A stretch of 31,002 bases of DNA from CAKSQF01 sp964582375. Lineage in GTDB: Bacteria > Bacillota > Clostridia > Oscillospirales > CAG-272. This document shows, piece after piece, positions 1-7,253 of the stretch (position 1 is the first letter of the stretch; each line of letters begins with the position of its first letter). The stretch is from positions 1-31,002 of the forward strand of contig CAZORL010000017.1 of assembly GCA_964582375.1 (NCBI GenBank). Reading direction: 5' to 3'. Under the pieces are notes generated by a model, which worked only from the letters and a program-made list of their open reading frames with translations, searched no databases and was not told where the DNA came from. The translations under genes were made by a program, and so were the position numbers.

Positions 1-1737
1 GCATACCTATGGCGATGAATGGCTCTTCAGTTCCGCAAACCACTGGCGCAAATGCACAAAGTGCGGCTCTGCTGTCGATGAAGCTGCACACACTTACAGC
101 AGTGACACAGACGAGATCTGCGATGTTTGCGAGAAGGAAACACGCCATGTAAATCATGTGCCGTCGAGTGGGTGGTCGTGGAACAAAGACAATCACTGGC
201 AGAACTGTACAAAGTGTGACAACAAGTTTGATTTTGGCGAACATACATACGACAGTGACGGCGTGTGCACTGTCTGCGGAGTAAAGACCGCAAATGACAG
301 CGAGATCAAAACCATCTATGCCTATGGTGCGACAGATGGTAATGCATCTTGGGAAGCCGGAGATATAGCCACGGTTACCAAAAAATATTTCGCAGTATCG
401 TTTACGATGAACGCGGCGAAATATGGGGGAATTATCGCCGAAACCGGCTGTTGCGGACTTATGTTCGGCGACAACGACGACACTTGTATCTTCATCCCCT
501 ATGATGGCGGCAATACCGATACACAGCGAATAATAGGCATTTTTGGCTCTGCGCAAGTTGTTTTCGGAAAATGGTGGGGAACTTCCGACTTCGGTTCGTC
601 ATATTTTGTTGACATATCCGAATATGTTAACAAAGATGTCACCATCCTCGTCCTCGGTGAGAAGAACGATGACGGTACAACGACCCTTACCGCTTACATA
701 AACGGCAAACAGGTCAATGTTTGGGGAAACCAAGAAGCAGCGACCGCTGCATTCAACGGCAGACTTCAATGGGCACTTCGACTCAACGGCTCGTCCGCTG
801 TTTGCAAATTCACCGAGTCGGACGATATCATCCTTGCGACCGTATTTGACAAAAAGTGCGAGCATACCTATGGCGATGAATGGCTCTTCAGTTCCGCAAA
901 CCACTGGCGCAAATGCACAAAGTGCGGCTCTGCTGTCGATGAAGCTGCACACACTTACAGCAGTGACACAGACGAGATCTGCGATGTTTGCGAGAAGGAA
1001 ACACGCCATGTAAATCATGTGCCGTCGAGTGGGTGGTCGTGGAACAAAGACAATCACTGGCAGAACTGTACAAAGTGTGACAACAAGTTTGATTTTGGCG
1101 AACATACATACGACAGTGACGGCGTGTGCACTGTCTGCGGAGTAAAGACCGCAAATGACAGCGAGATCAAAACCATCTATGCCTATGGTGCGACAGATGG
1201 TAATGCATCTTGGGAAGCCGGAGATATAGCCACGGTTACCAAAAAATATTTCGCAGTATCGTTTACGATGAACGCGGCGAAATATGGGGGAATTATCGCC
1301 GAAACCGGCTGTTGCGGACTTATGTTCGGCGACAACGACGACACTTGTATCTTCATCCCCTATGATGGCGGCAATACCGATACACAGCGAATAATAGGCA
1401 TTTTTGGCTCTGCGCAAGTTGTTTTCGGAAAATGGTGGGGAACTTCCGACTTCGGTTCGTCATATTTTGTTGACATATCCGAATATGTTAACAAAGATGT
1501 CACCATCCTCGTCCTCGGTGAGAAGAACGATGACGGTACAACGACCCTTACCGCTTACATAAACGGCAAACAGGTCAATGTTTGGGGAAACCAAGAAGCA
1601 GCGACCGCTGCATTCAACGGCAGACTTCAATGGGCACTTCGACTCAACGGCTCGTCCGCTGTTTGCAAATTCACCGAGTCGGACGATATCATCCTTGCGA
1701 CCGTATTTGACAAAAAGTGCGAGCATACCTATGGCGA
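1..1737 (+). repeat. Exact 861-bp tandem duplication (2 visible copies)
   Basis: Bases 1-861 recur at 862-1722 without a difference that I could find by reading, and the match runs on to about 1737 before diverging. The period of 861 bases equals 287 codons, so the frame is kept. The left copy begins at the window edge, so more copies may lie upstream. Lack of synonymous drift implies very recent duplication or ongoing conversion. Confidence 0.93.
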
Positions 1738-3499
1738 CTGGAATGCCAATGCCGACGGTCACTTCAGGACATGCACAAAGTGCAAAGACTCCGATTCGGG
1801 CGCGCATGTATATGACGGCGAGCTGTTCTATGACAGCGGCACACACTATCGTATTTGCACCGTCTGCAGCATGTACATGTTCGGAAACGAACACGACCTC
1901 AAAATGAGGATCGATCAGATCGCGCATCAGTCCTACTGCACTGAATGCCCATATGTGTCCGAGCTTACCGAACACACATGGGGTGATGACGGCTGCTGCT
2001 CGTTCTGCGGCAGCAAGAAACCGGCAAATCCGATGGGCTTCTGCGGTGCGGACGGTTCGAACCTGACATGGGAGCTTGATCTCGAAATTGGTCTGCTGAC
2101 CATCAACGGAAGAGGCGAGATGGGCGACACATTGCCGTGGCGGGACTACGCTGACAGCATAAAGACAGTCGAGATCGGCGAGGGCGTGACCTCGATAGCA
2201 GACGGCGCGTTTATGTGGCAGTTTACCGCACTCGAGACTGTGATCCTTCCGAAGTCGCTCGAAAAGATCGGAGAGAATGCATTTAACGGCTGTGTCAATC
2301 TGACATTCGCAGGCAGTGTACAAAAGACAGTATTCGCTCTATTCTCGCGTGCGAGAGTGATCGAGCCGGATACGAGCCTCAAGGTGATCGGAAAGGGCGC
2401 GTTCAGCGGATGTGTTAAGCTGCAGAACTTCGATATCCCGACCGAGCTTGAGATCCTCGGCGATATGGCGTTCCAAAATTGTAAATCGATTGAATCGGTC
2501 GTAGTCCCGAAAACCACTGTGTATGGCGGCGACAGCATATTCTCGGGCTGTACGAGCCTTAAAAATGTCGAATTTGCTGAGGAGACAGGTATTAGCATTA
2601 ATATGTTCAGCGATTGCACCTCTCTTGAGACGATCGAACTGCCGAGCGACATAAAATCGATACCCACAGGCGCGTTTAACAGATGCACCTCGCTCCGAGA
2701 GATAGACCTCCCCGACACGGTCGAGCAGATCTCGAAGGATGCCTTCAACGGATGTGCGTCACTTGAGTCGATAGAGCTTCCCGAAACGCTCAAAAAAGTC
2801 GAGGACGGCGCATTCAGCGAGTGCACATCGCTTGAAAAGATAGTAGTAAACGGAAAAGACACCGAATTTGAGAACACGTCGGCAACCATCCCCGAAAACA
2901 GCGTGATCTATTGTGCGCCCGACGCAAAGGTTCTCGAATACGCTACCGAGAATGTCCGCGAGGTCGTTATAGACGAGCACGAGCATTCGAACGGCACATA
3001 TGAGCACAACAGCGATAAGCACTGGTACACCTGCACCGATTGCGGCAATCCGTACAATGTTGCGGCACATGTTTACGACGACGCTTGCGACGATGATTGC
3101 AACATCTGCGGCAGAGTGCGCGAGCCTTTGCACGATTGGTCGAATGTATGGTCGAGCGATGCTGACTCGCACTGGCACGAATGTGCACTCTGCGGTCAAA
3201 AGAAGGATGTCGCAAAGCATGTCTTCGGCGACGATGGCGAGTGCGAGTGCGGACAGCTCCCGTTTATCTACGGTGACGCAAACGGCGACGGCAAAGTCTC
3301 ATCAGCCGATATAATCGTGATCAAGAAATATATCGCAAATTACGACAAAGCGACCGACACATCGACAATCGATGTCTTCACCGGTGCGGACGCAAACGGC
3401 GACGGCAAGATCAACAGCAGTGACGTCATTCTGCTCAAGAAATATATCGCAAATCTTGACAGAGACGGCAATTCGAGCATAGTGCTCGGAAAAGGATGA
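2..3499 (+). CDS. Large dockerin-containing surface protein with CxxC ribbons, a duplicated beta-rich module and BspA-type LRRs (5' partial)
   Basis: The reading frame is open from base 2, so the start lies outside the window; 1,165 residues are visible, ending at TGA 3497-3499. Visible residues 1-287 and 288-574 are the same 287-residue unit: two Cys/His ribbons (pattern HW-x2-CxxCG followed by a second CxxC) and a beta-rich module of about 185 residues that I do not recognise, possibly a jelly-roll or ConA-like binding domain. More ribbons follow (about 575-675). Next come an LRR_5/BspA-like region (about 680-980, recurring I-x2-GAF-x-GC units), two further ribbons (about 990-1085) and a type I dockerin (about 1091-1155) with two DANGDGK calcium loops, each followed by a KKYIAN helix. 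In the dockerin family such domains dock onto cohesins of a scaffold or the cell surface. A role in adhesion or carbohydrate binding is inference; no catalytic domain is visible. No U-rich terminator follows directly. Confidence 0.9.
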   Translation, partial: HTYGDEWLFSSANHWRKCTKCGSAVDEAAHTYSSDTDEICDVCEKETRHVNHVPSSGWSWNKDNHWQNCTKCDNKFDFGEHTYDSDGVCTVCGVKTANDSEIKTIYAYGATDGNASWEAGDIATVTKKYFAVSFTMNAAKYGGIIAETGCCGLMFGDNDDTCIFIPYDGGNTDTQRIIGIFGSAQVVFGKWWGTSDFGSSYFVDISEYVNKDVTILVLGEKNDDGTTTLTAYINGKQVNVWGNQEAATAAFNGRLQWALRLNGSSAVCKFTESDDIILATVFDKKCEHTYGDEWLFSSANHWRKCTKCGSAVDEAAHTYSSDTDEICDVCEKETRHVNHVPSSGWSWNKDNHWQNCTKCDNKFDFGEHTYDSDGVCTVCGVKTANDSEIKTIYAYGATDGNASWEAGDIATVTKKYFAVSFTMNAAKYGGIIAETGCCGLMFGDNDDTCIFIPYDGGNTDTQRIIGIFGSAQVVFGKWWGTSDFGSSYFVDISEYVNKDVTILVLGEKNDDGTTTLTAYINGKQVNVWGNQEAATAAFNGRLQWALRLNGSSAVCKFTESDDIILATVFDKKCEHTYGDWNANADGHFRTCTKCKDSDSGAHVYDGELFYDSGTHYRICTVCSMYMFGNEHDLKMRIDQIAHQSYCTECPYVSELTEHTWGDDGCCSFCGSKKPANPMGFCGADGSNLTWELDLEIGLLTINGRGEMGDTLPWRDYADSIKTVEIGEGVTSIADGAFMWQFTALETVILPKSLEKIGENAFNGCVNLTFAGSVQKTVFALFSRARVIEPDTSLKVIGKGAFSGCVKLQNFDIPTELEILGDMAFQNCKSIESVVVPKTTVYGGDSIFSGCTSLKNVEFAEETGISINMFSDCTSLETIELPSDIKSIPTGAFNRCTSLREIDLPDTVEQISKDAFNGCASLESIELPETLKKVEDGAFSECTSLEKIVVNGKDTEFENTSATIPENSVIYCAPDAKVLEYATENVREVVIDEHEHSNGTYEHNSDKHWYTCTDCGNPYNVAAHVYDDACDDDCNICGRVREPLHDWSNVWSSDADSHWHECALCGQKKDVAKHVFGDDGECECGQLPFIYGDANGDGKVSSADIIVIKKYIANYDKATDTSTIDVFTGADANGDGKINSSDVILLKKYIANLDRDGNSSIVLGKG

Positions 3500-3558
3500 T
3501 TAATTGACAAAAACAAGGGGGGTTGTGTAAATGGAAATATGAAATTTGCCAAAACCCC

Positions 3559-3587
3559 TTGACAAGTCAAGCGTCAAATTGCATAAT
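3559..3587 (+). promoter_or_regulatory. Sigma-A type promoter
   Basis: TTGACA at 3559-3564 and CATAAT at 3582-3587 are separated by 17 bases. A second possible -10 (TATAAT, 3601-3606) lies 16 bases after TTGCAT (3579-3584). Either would transcribe the small reading frames between 3615 and 3940. Confidence 0.65.
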
Positions 3588-3614
3588 AATCTCAACAAAA
3601 TATAATACAAACGG

Positions 3615-3762
3615 ATGGTGAAAGCATAAAAAACTCTTTCATTGTTGCTTGATCGGTGTGGCGTTCTACGGTGCAGTGCCCGGTGAGGCGGACTATTCTG
3701 TCTCGATCTATGAGGACAACACTGCAATCCTCAACAAAAAAGCACTCTCGGTCAATGAATAA
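3615..3762 (+). pseudogene. Frameshifted small exported peptide (decayed or misread)
   Basis: ATG GTG AAA GCA at 3615-3626 is followed at once by TAA. A one-base shift gives an open frame (about 3628-3762) that reads KKLFHCCLIGVAFYGAVPGEA and then about 25 polar residues ending KALSVNE. Joined, this looks like a classic signal peptide (Lys n-region, hydrophobic core, small residues at the cleavage point) on a very short mature peptide. The shift sits beside an A6 run (3628-3633), so a sequencing error is possible. It lies downstream of the 3559 promoter, and its stop overlaps the ribosome-binding site of the next small gene. Confidence 0.4.
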
Positions 3763-3775
3763 GGAGAAGCATGGT

Positions 3776-3940
3776 ATGAAAAACGAAAAAATAATGTCAA
3801 AAGATCTGCCCGCAACCTCCCAAAGCATGAAAGAGATCTATGTCACCCTTGCGGCGGAGATCAACCTGATCAATGATGAGGATGTTATGATCATCATCGC
3901 AAGCGAAAGAGGAAAGTATCACGACGTTTGGGTCTTCTGA
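3776..3940 (+). CDS. Small hypothetical protein, 54 aa
   Basis: The start ATG 3776 was chosen because AAGGAG (3761-3766) sits nine bases upstream; the frame is open further upstream but without a site. The product starts MKNEKIMSKD and ends HDVWVF. It has no signal peptide, and its only hydrophobic patch (VMIIIAS) is too short for a membrane span. I do not recognise a family. It follows the frameshifted exported peptide with overlapping signals (stop TAA 3760-3762 touches AAGGAG), so the two probably form one transcript ending at the terminator at 3969. It is a real short gene or a remnant. Confidence 0.5.
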   Translation: MKNEKIMSKDLPATSQSMKEIYVTLAAEINLINDEDVMIIIASERGKYHDVWVF

Positions 3941-3968
3941 TCGAAGCTAAATGATAACATAAAACCTA

Positions 3969-4003
3969 AAAACAGCAGCTTTGCCAAAAGCTGCTGTTTT
4001 TTG
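3969..4003. terminator. Bidirectional rho-independent terminator
   Basis: Arms 3971-3982 and 3987-3998 form a 12-bp stem around a four-base loop, with A-rich sequence on the left and T6 on the right. It can serve both the small plus-strand genes and the convergent minus-strand gene ending at 4004. Confidence 0.88.
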
Positions 4004-4828
4004 TCATTTCGTCACATCGAGTAAATATTCGTATCCCGCACGGATGAACGCCGCCTTCGCATGCAGGATCGCAAGCGGACAGCGGTAAGTCTCGCCACCG
4101 ATCTCGTAATTGAACAAGCCGTGATAATCCACCTCTCGCAGTGTATGCATGATCTCGACAAAATCGATCCGCCCCCTGCCGAAGGGTGCGAGGTGCTGAT
4201 CGCCACTGCCGTCATTGTCCGCAATGTGCAGAGCCTTGAGTCGCTCACCCGCTTTGAGGATAAAATCGCGGTGAGATGAGGTTTTGGTGAGATTTAAGTG
4301 CCCTGTGTCAAGACAAATACCGAGTTTGGGAGAGCCGACACGATCGATGATGTCGAGCAGTTCGTCAATGCCGCGATTGATACCGCAAAGATTTTCGAGA
4401 CAGATCGTGATGTCGACATGCTCGATCATCGACATAAGCCTTGCGATGGCATCGATGTTTCGCTCGTGCCGCTCCTTGTCGGTCAGATCAAGTTCCCTCA
4501 TGTAATCGCCGTGCAGAACCGCACACTTGACGCCGATCGCCTCATACATTTCGATCTGCCTCACAAGATAATCATATATCTCCGGGTCGGTCGCAAACGG
4601 TATCGGAAATCGCAGATGCCCCTGCGGCGAGTGAACGCCGTGTGAGTGCATAAATTCGGCGAATTTGCGTCCTGTGTCGATGTGGTCATTAGATCGCCGA
4701 AGAAGCATGTCACCATGCTCGTATGCAAGCTCGGTGTATAAGATCCCGCTCTTTTCAAACTCAAGTATCGCTTCTTCCGGATCGTCAACTCTGAAAAAAT
4801 AAGACCATAAACTAAAAGGTGCATCCAT
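4004..4828 (-). CDS. TIM-barrel sugar phosphate isomerase/epimerase-like protein (AP endonuclease 2 superfamily)
   Basis: This 274-aa protein has the usual length and motif order of the xylose-isomerase-like TIM-barrel family: ICLENLCG (metal-binding Glu), GICLDTGHLNL (Asp and His), a HIADNDG-x2-D-x-H segment and a late YEIGG Glu. Members isomerise or epimerise sugars or inositol derivatives, or act as endonuclease IV; the substrate cannot be read from sequence. There is no signal peptide, so it is cytosolic. The start at 4828 (MDAPFSLWSYFF) has AAAGGA about ten bases upstream and a consensus promoter at 4858-4886. It is monocistronic, ending at the shared terminator at 3969-4003. A catabolic sugar role is inference. 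Confidence 0.85.
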   Translation of the reverse strand: MDAPFSLWSYFFRVDDPEEAILEFEKSGILYTELAYEHGDMLLRRSNDHIDTGRKFAEFMHSHGVHSPQGHLRFPIPFATDPEIYDYLVRQIEMYEAIGVKCAVLHGDYMRELDLTDKERHERNIDAIARLMSMIEHVDITICLENLCGINRGIDELLDIIDRVGSPKLGICLDTGHLNLTKTSSHRDFILKAGERLKALHIADNDGSGDQHLAPFGRGRIDFVEIMHTLREVDYHGLFNYEIGGETYRCPLAILHAKAAFIRAGYEYLLDVTK

Positions 4829-4857
4829 ATTCTACCCATCCTTTGCGATTTTTATTA

Positions 4858-4886
4858 AGTATAGCACAATTTCGGCCACTTGTCAA
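4858..4886 (-). promoter_or_regulatory. Promoter of the sugar isomerase/epimerase-like gene
   Basis: On the minus strand TTGACA (4881-4886) and TATACT (4858-4863) are 17 bases apart, about 30 bases upstream of the start at 4828. Confidence 0.85.
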
Positions 4887-4904
4887 TCGGTCTTTACATT
4901 TTTC

Positions 4905-4913
4905 TGCTATAAT
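4905..4913 (+). promoter_or_regulatory. Extended -10 promoter for the integrase fragment
   Basis: TGCTATAAT gives an extended -10 element (TG-N-TATAAT) 26 bases before ATG 4939. No good -35 lies at 16-18 bases, as expected for extended -10 promoters. It is divergent from the 4858-4886 promoter. Confidence 0.5.
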
Positions 4914-4938
4914 GGCTCAAAAAAAGGAGCAAAAAAAC

Positions 4939-5112
4939 ATGAGAACGATAGAAAACGAGGTCATTACAAACTTTGGCGAACAGCTTTTGCAAAGCGAGCG
5001 AGCGAGGGCAACGGCAGAGAAATATGTGCGCGATGTGAGGGCGTTTGCCGATTGGCTCGGTGATCAAGATCTTTGTAGGGAGACGGTGGTCGAATATAAG
5101 ATGATCCTTTGA
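4939..5112 (+). pseudogene. Truncated tyrosine recombinase/integrase (N-terminal core-binding domain only)
   Basis: The 57-residue product (MRTIENEV... ending VVEYKMIL) matches the start of XerC/D-like phage integrases: an FGEQLLQSERARATAEKY helix, then VRDVRAFADWLG, the SAM-like core-binding fold. The catalytic domain with the R-H-R-Y residues is missing, and neither other forward frame after the stop at 5110-5112 continues it. AAGGAG (4924-4929) lies nine bases before the ATG, so the 5' end is intact. Integrases of this type are about 300 residues, so roughly 80 percent has been deleted. It is a likely scar of an integrative element, and an inverted-repeat element lies just downstream (5251-5331). 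Confidence 0.72.
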
Positions 5113-5189
5113 ATGTTACCGATTTGTCAATAGCTCTTTGCGAAAAAAAACATAATTTTTCGAAAAGTTTCAAAAATTTGCATGGCGAT

Positions 5190-5225
5190 AAGACCAATGA
5201 AAAAGAAAATTTTTTCATTGGTCTT
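5190..5225. terminator. Hairpin, terminator-like
   Basis: Arms 5190-5204 and 5211-5225 form a perfect 15-bp stem around a six-base loop. The lower part of the stem is A/T only and only a weak T run follows, so it may be a terminator for the truncated integrase or simply an inverted repeat. Confidence 0.5.
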
Positions 5226-5250
5226 GTTTGCACGCAAAAATCCGAGAAAA

Positions 5251-5331
5251 CGCCTCATCCGCCTCACAAGCTCGGCACCTTCCCCCACCGGGGAGAGGTG
5301 GACAGCTAATAAATTCGCCCCGGATGAGGCG
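5251..5331. repeat. Inverted-repeat element with 11-bp perfect ends
   Basis: CGCCTCATCCG (5251-5261) is matched by its exact complement CGGATGAGGCG (5321-5331). A GC-rich inner hairpin (about 5276-5301, CACCTTCCCC against GGGGAGAGGTG) sits inside. Short interspersed elements with similar CCTCATCC/CACCTTCCCC wording are common in gut Clostridia (recollection, not searched). No coding capacity. Confidence 0.55.
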
Positions 5332-5411
5332 TCAAAACTCTGCTTTCCTCGAAATTAAAAATCGGCGTACCACATAATGTCGATTATGTAGTATTTAGGA
5401 AAGAAAAGGAG

Positions 5412-5431
5412 GCTTTCGCTCGGTCGAAAGC
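5412..5431 (+). promoter_or_regulatory. Hairpin between a strong Shine-Dalgarno and the start codon
   Basis: GCTTTCG (5412-5418) pairs with CGAAAGC (5425-5431) around a six-base loop. It directly follows AAGGAGG (5406-5412) and ends 12 bases before ATG 5444, so folding would shorten the effective spacing of that site. A role in translation control is inference. Confidence 0.45.
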
Positions 5432-5443
5432 TAAGGTAAAGAT

Positions 5444-5566
5444 ATGAACAAACGTTTTAATTTAATGATTTTGGTTATGTGCATTGTCGAAGTAATTTGC
5501 TGTTTTACGCCATATTGCTTTAATGAAGAATATTGGGAATATGAGCCGTTAATGTCATTGACTTAG
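5444..5566 (+). CDS. Small hydrophobic peptide, 40 aa
   Basis: ATG 5444 to TAG 5564-5566 encodes a 40-residue peptide: a basic start (MNKRFN), one hydrophobic helix of about 18 residues with two adjacent Cys (LMILVMCIVEVICCF) and an acidic, Tyr/Trp-rich tail (EEYWEYEP). It could be a single-span membrane peptide or a signal-peptide-like leader. AAGG (5433-5436) is seven bases upstream. A full AAGGAGG (5406-5412) lies farther away, but an intervening 20-base hairpin (5412-5431) would bring it to about 12 bases when folded. A clean terminator follows at 5624. I recognise no family. Toxin peptide, regulatory peptide and spurious ORF are all possible. Confidence 0.45.
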   Translation: MNKRFNLMILVMCIVEVICCFTPYCFNEEYWEYEPLMSLT

Positions 5567-5623
5567 TTGGATTAATCAAAAGCGCGCTGAACATCTCCGA
5601 TTAAATCTTGCAGATAAAGACTC

Positions 5624-5669
5624 AAATCTCAACCCTTTTTCAAATATGAACGAGGGTTGAGATTTTTCT
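5624..5669 (+). terminator. Rho-independent terminator
   Basis: Arms 5624-5636 and 5653-5665 form a 13-bp stem with a 16-base loop, followed by a short T run. It ends the transcript of the 40-aa peptide. Confidence 0.8.
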
Positions 5670-5761
5670 TACGAGCGTATAATTGTGTTTTACTATGTCA
5701 ACATGTCAACCTTGTATCTTGCCAAATGTAAGTCGTTTTTGTCAATTTTCGACATTTTTTA

Positions 5762-5790
5762 TTGACAAATCTTGATTTATGTGTTATAAT
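5762..5790 (+). promoter_or_regulatory. Promoter of the GH25 lysozyme gene
   Basis: Perfect consensus TTGACA (5762-5767), a 17-base spacer and TATAAT (5785-5790), 43 bases before the start codon. Confidence 0.9.
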
Positions 5791-5833
5791 AATATATAAA
5801 CTATCGGAATTTTACACGAAGGGGTAATTTTAG

Positions 5834-7114
5834 ATGAGTCGAAGATTTTGGAGGCAGGTTGTTTCGGGGATGCTCATGTTTTTGACTGTATTTGTCGGTG
5901 GGATTCCTTGTTTTGCGGCGGGGGATGTGCCCGCAGGGTATGATCGCGGGTATGCGGAAGGTTATGCCGGCGAGGGCAAGGTCGTTGCCAAGGGGCTTGA
6001 TCTGTCCGAGCATCAGGGAAGCGGTTTTGACTTCCAAAAGGTTAAGGATGCGGGCTACACCTATGTCATTCTGCGTTGCGGATTTTACAAGCGCAAGGAT
6101 TACTGCTTTGAGGAGTACTACAAAGCGGCAAGAAAAGTCGGGCTTGACATCGGAACATATTTTTATTCATACGCGACGAACGCAACTGCGGCAAAGAAAG
6201 AGGCGGAGCTTTGTCTTGAATACATAAAAGGCAAAAAGTTTGAATATCCCGTCTATTTTGACTTTGAAGACCCGAGTGCGAACAGCAAAAGAGCTGTTGT
6301 TGCCAAGAAGATCTGTTTGACGTTTATGGATCGTGTCGCACAGGAAGGCTATCTTGTCGGCATGTACAGCATGGCAAGCTGGATCGACGATGTCGATTAC
6401 GGCGGATGGGTTCCGCTCGAGGAGATCTGCGGCGACAAATACGAGGTCTGGATCGCAAATTACTATCCGTCAAAGCTTGAGGAATTTACCAACAAATATT
6501 CATCCCGATACGGCATGTATCAATACACCTCGTCCAACTACATAGATGAGGTCGGACCGCTTGACACGAACCGTTGCTTCAAGGATTATCCGTCTATCGT
6601 CAAGAAATACGGATTCAACGGCTACTCGCCCAAGACCAATGTCACATGCGAGATCGTTAGTGCAAGGCTTGACGGCTCGACCCTGACAGTGGTCGGCAAA
6701 GCTTACGACAAAGAATTTCCGAGCGGCGAGCTCGAGGTCTCGGTGATCGTCAATTCGATCACTGTCGGCACGCTGACCACCGTCGATCAATGTTTCGAGG
6801 GTACATTTGATCTTCCCGAGAGATTTGACACGGCGAAGCTCGAGATCGTACCGAATGTTCCGACCGTTGACGTGGAGAAGAGGTTTGCCATCGATCTGAC
6901 AAACGAAGTGCCGATCGAGGTCGATGAGCCGAGTGCTGATAATGACGACAAAACACAGAAAAAAGACGACAAAAAGGTCGATCTTCCTTTGATAATCAGT
7001 GCATCGGTACTCGGTGCGGCTGTCGTTGCCCTTGTCGTGGTTCTTTTGAGCGGAAAAGGCAAGAAGAAAAACGAGAGCGTCCCTCAGAACGAGGAGACCG
7101 AGATCAAGAAATAA
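5834..7114 (+). CDS. Membrane-anchored GH25 lysozyme (muramidase)
   Basis: This 426-aa protein has a signal peptide (about 1-29, basic SRRFWR, then a hydrophobic core ending CFAA) and a GH25 catalytic barrel (about 50-265). The GH25 signatures are visible: GLDLSEHQ (54-61), the DFED acidic pair (D143, E145), a WIANYYP segment and a MYQYTS end strand. GH25 enzymes cut the beta-1,4 bond between MurNAc and GlcNAc in peptidoglycan. A beta-rich region (about 270-365), an Asp/Lys-rich linker and one transmembrane helix (about 393-413, LIISASVLGAAVVALVVVLL) with a Lys-rich end follow, so the catalytic domain is held outside the membrane. AAGGGG precedes ATG 5834. It is monocistronic, with a consensus promoter and a terminator at 7131. 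It probably acts in cell-wall remodelling rather than as a phage lysin, since it has a signal peptide and an anchor. Confidence 0.92.
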   Translation: MSRRFWRQVVSGMLMFLTVFVGGIPCFAAGDVPAGYDRGYAEGYAGEGKVVAKGLDLSEHQGSGFDFQKVKDAGYTYVILRCGFYKRKDYCFEEYYKAARKVGLDIGTYFYSYATNATAAKKEAELCLEYIKGKKFEYPVYFDFEDPSANSKRAVVAKKICLTFMDRVAQEGYLVGMYSMASWIDDVDYGGWVPLEEICGDKYEVWIANYYPSKLEEFTNKYSSRYGMYQYTSSNYIDEVGPLDTNRCFKDYPSIVKKYGFNGYSPKTNVTCEIVSARLDGSTLTVVGKAYDKEFPSGELEVSVIVNSITVGTLTTVDQCFEGTFDLPERFDTAKLEIVPNVPTVDVEKRFAIDLTNEVPIEVDEPSADNDDKTQKKDDKKVDLPLIISASVLGAAVVALVVVLLSGKGKKKNESVPQNEETEIKK

Positions 7115-7130
7115 GAACTGAATAGATACA

Positions 7131-7166
7131 AAAAGCTCCAAGATCGCGTAGACTTGGAGCTTTTTT
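7131..7166 (+). terminator. Terminator of the lysozyme gene
   Basis: Arms 7131-7142 and 7153-7164 form a 12-bp stem with a ten-base loop, and a T6 tract (7161-7166). Confidence 0.9.
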
Positions 7167-7186
7167 GAAAAAATCGGCAAAAACTC

Positions 7187-7215
7187 TTGACAAATTGGCA
7201 AAGATATGCTAAAGT
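7187..7215 (+). promoter_or_regulatory. Promoter of the GH39-like/two-component operon
   Basis: TTGACA (7187-7192), a 17-base spacer, then TAAAGT (7210-7215), 38 bases upstream of ATG 7254. The -10 is off consensus, leaving room for an activator. Confidence 0.75.
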
Positions 7216-7253
7216 AGACAGAGAAAACCTTACAGAGAAAGGATATAAACGAT

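Larger units (their letters stand above)
5113..5443. other. Gene-free stretch after the integrase fragment
   Basis: No convincing coding sequence was found. The stretch holds a hairpin (5190-5225), an inverted-repeat element (5251-5331), a small ACATAAT/ATTATGT inverted repeat (about 5372-5389), and an AAGGAGG (5406-5412) followed by a hairpin (5412-5431) in front of a 40-codon reading frame. Confidence 0.6.

Noticed and set aside
599..2323. Two long minus-strand open frames opposite the dockerin protein
   Set aside because: They share the 861-base repeat of the plus-strand gene and lack start signals; shadows of its codon use.
3504..3533. Second promoter right after the first gene (TTGACA at 3504-3509)
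   Set aside because: The only -10 at a usable distance is a poor TAAATG, and no gene starts before the better promoter at 3559.
5109..5309. 66-codon frame after the integrase stub
   Set aside because: No ribosome-binding site, runs through a hairpin and the inverted-repeat element, and does not continue the integrase.
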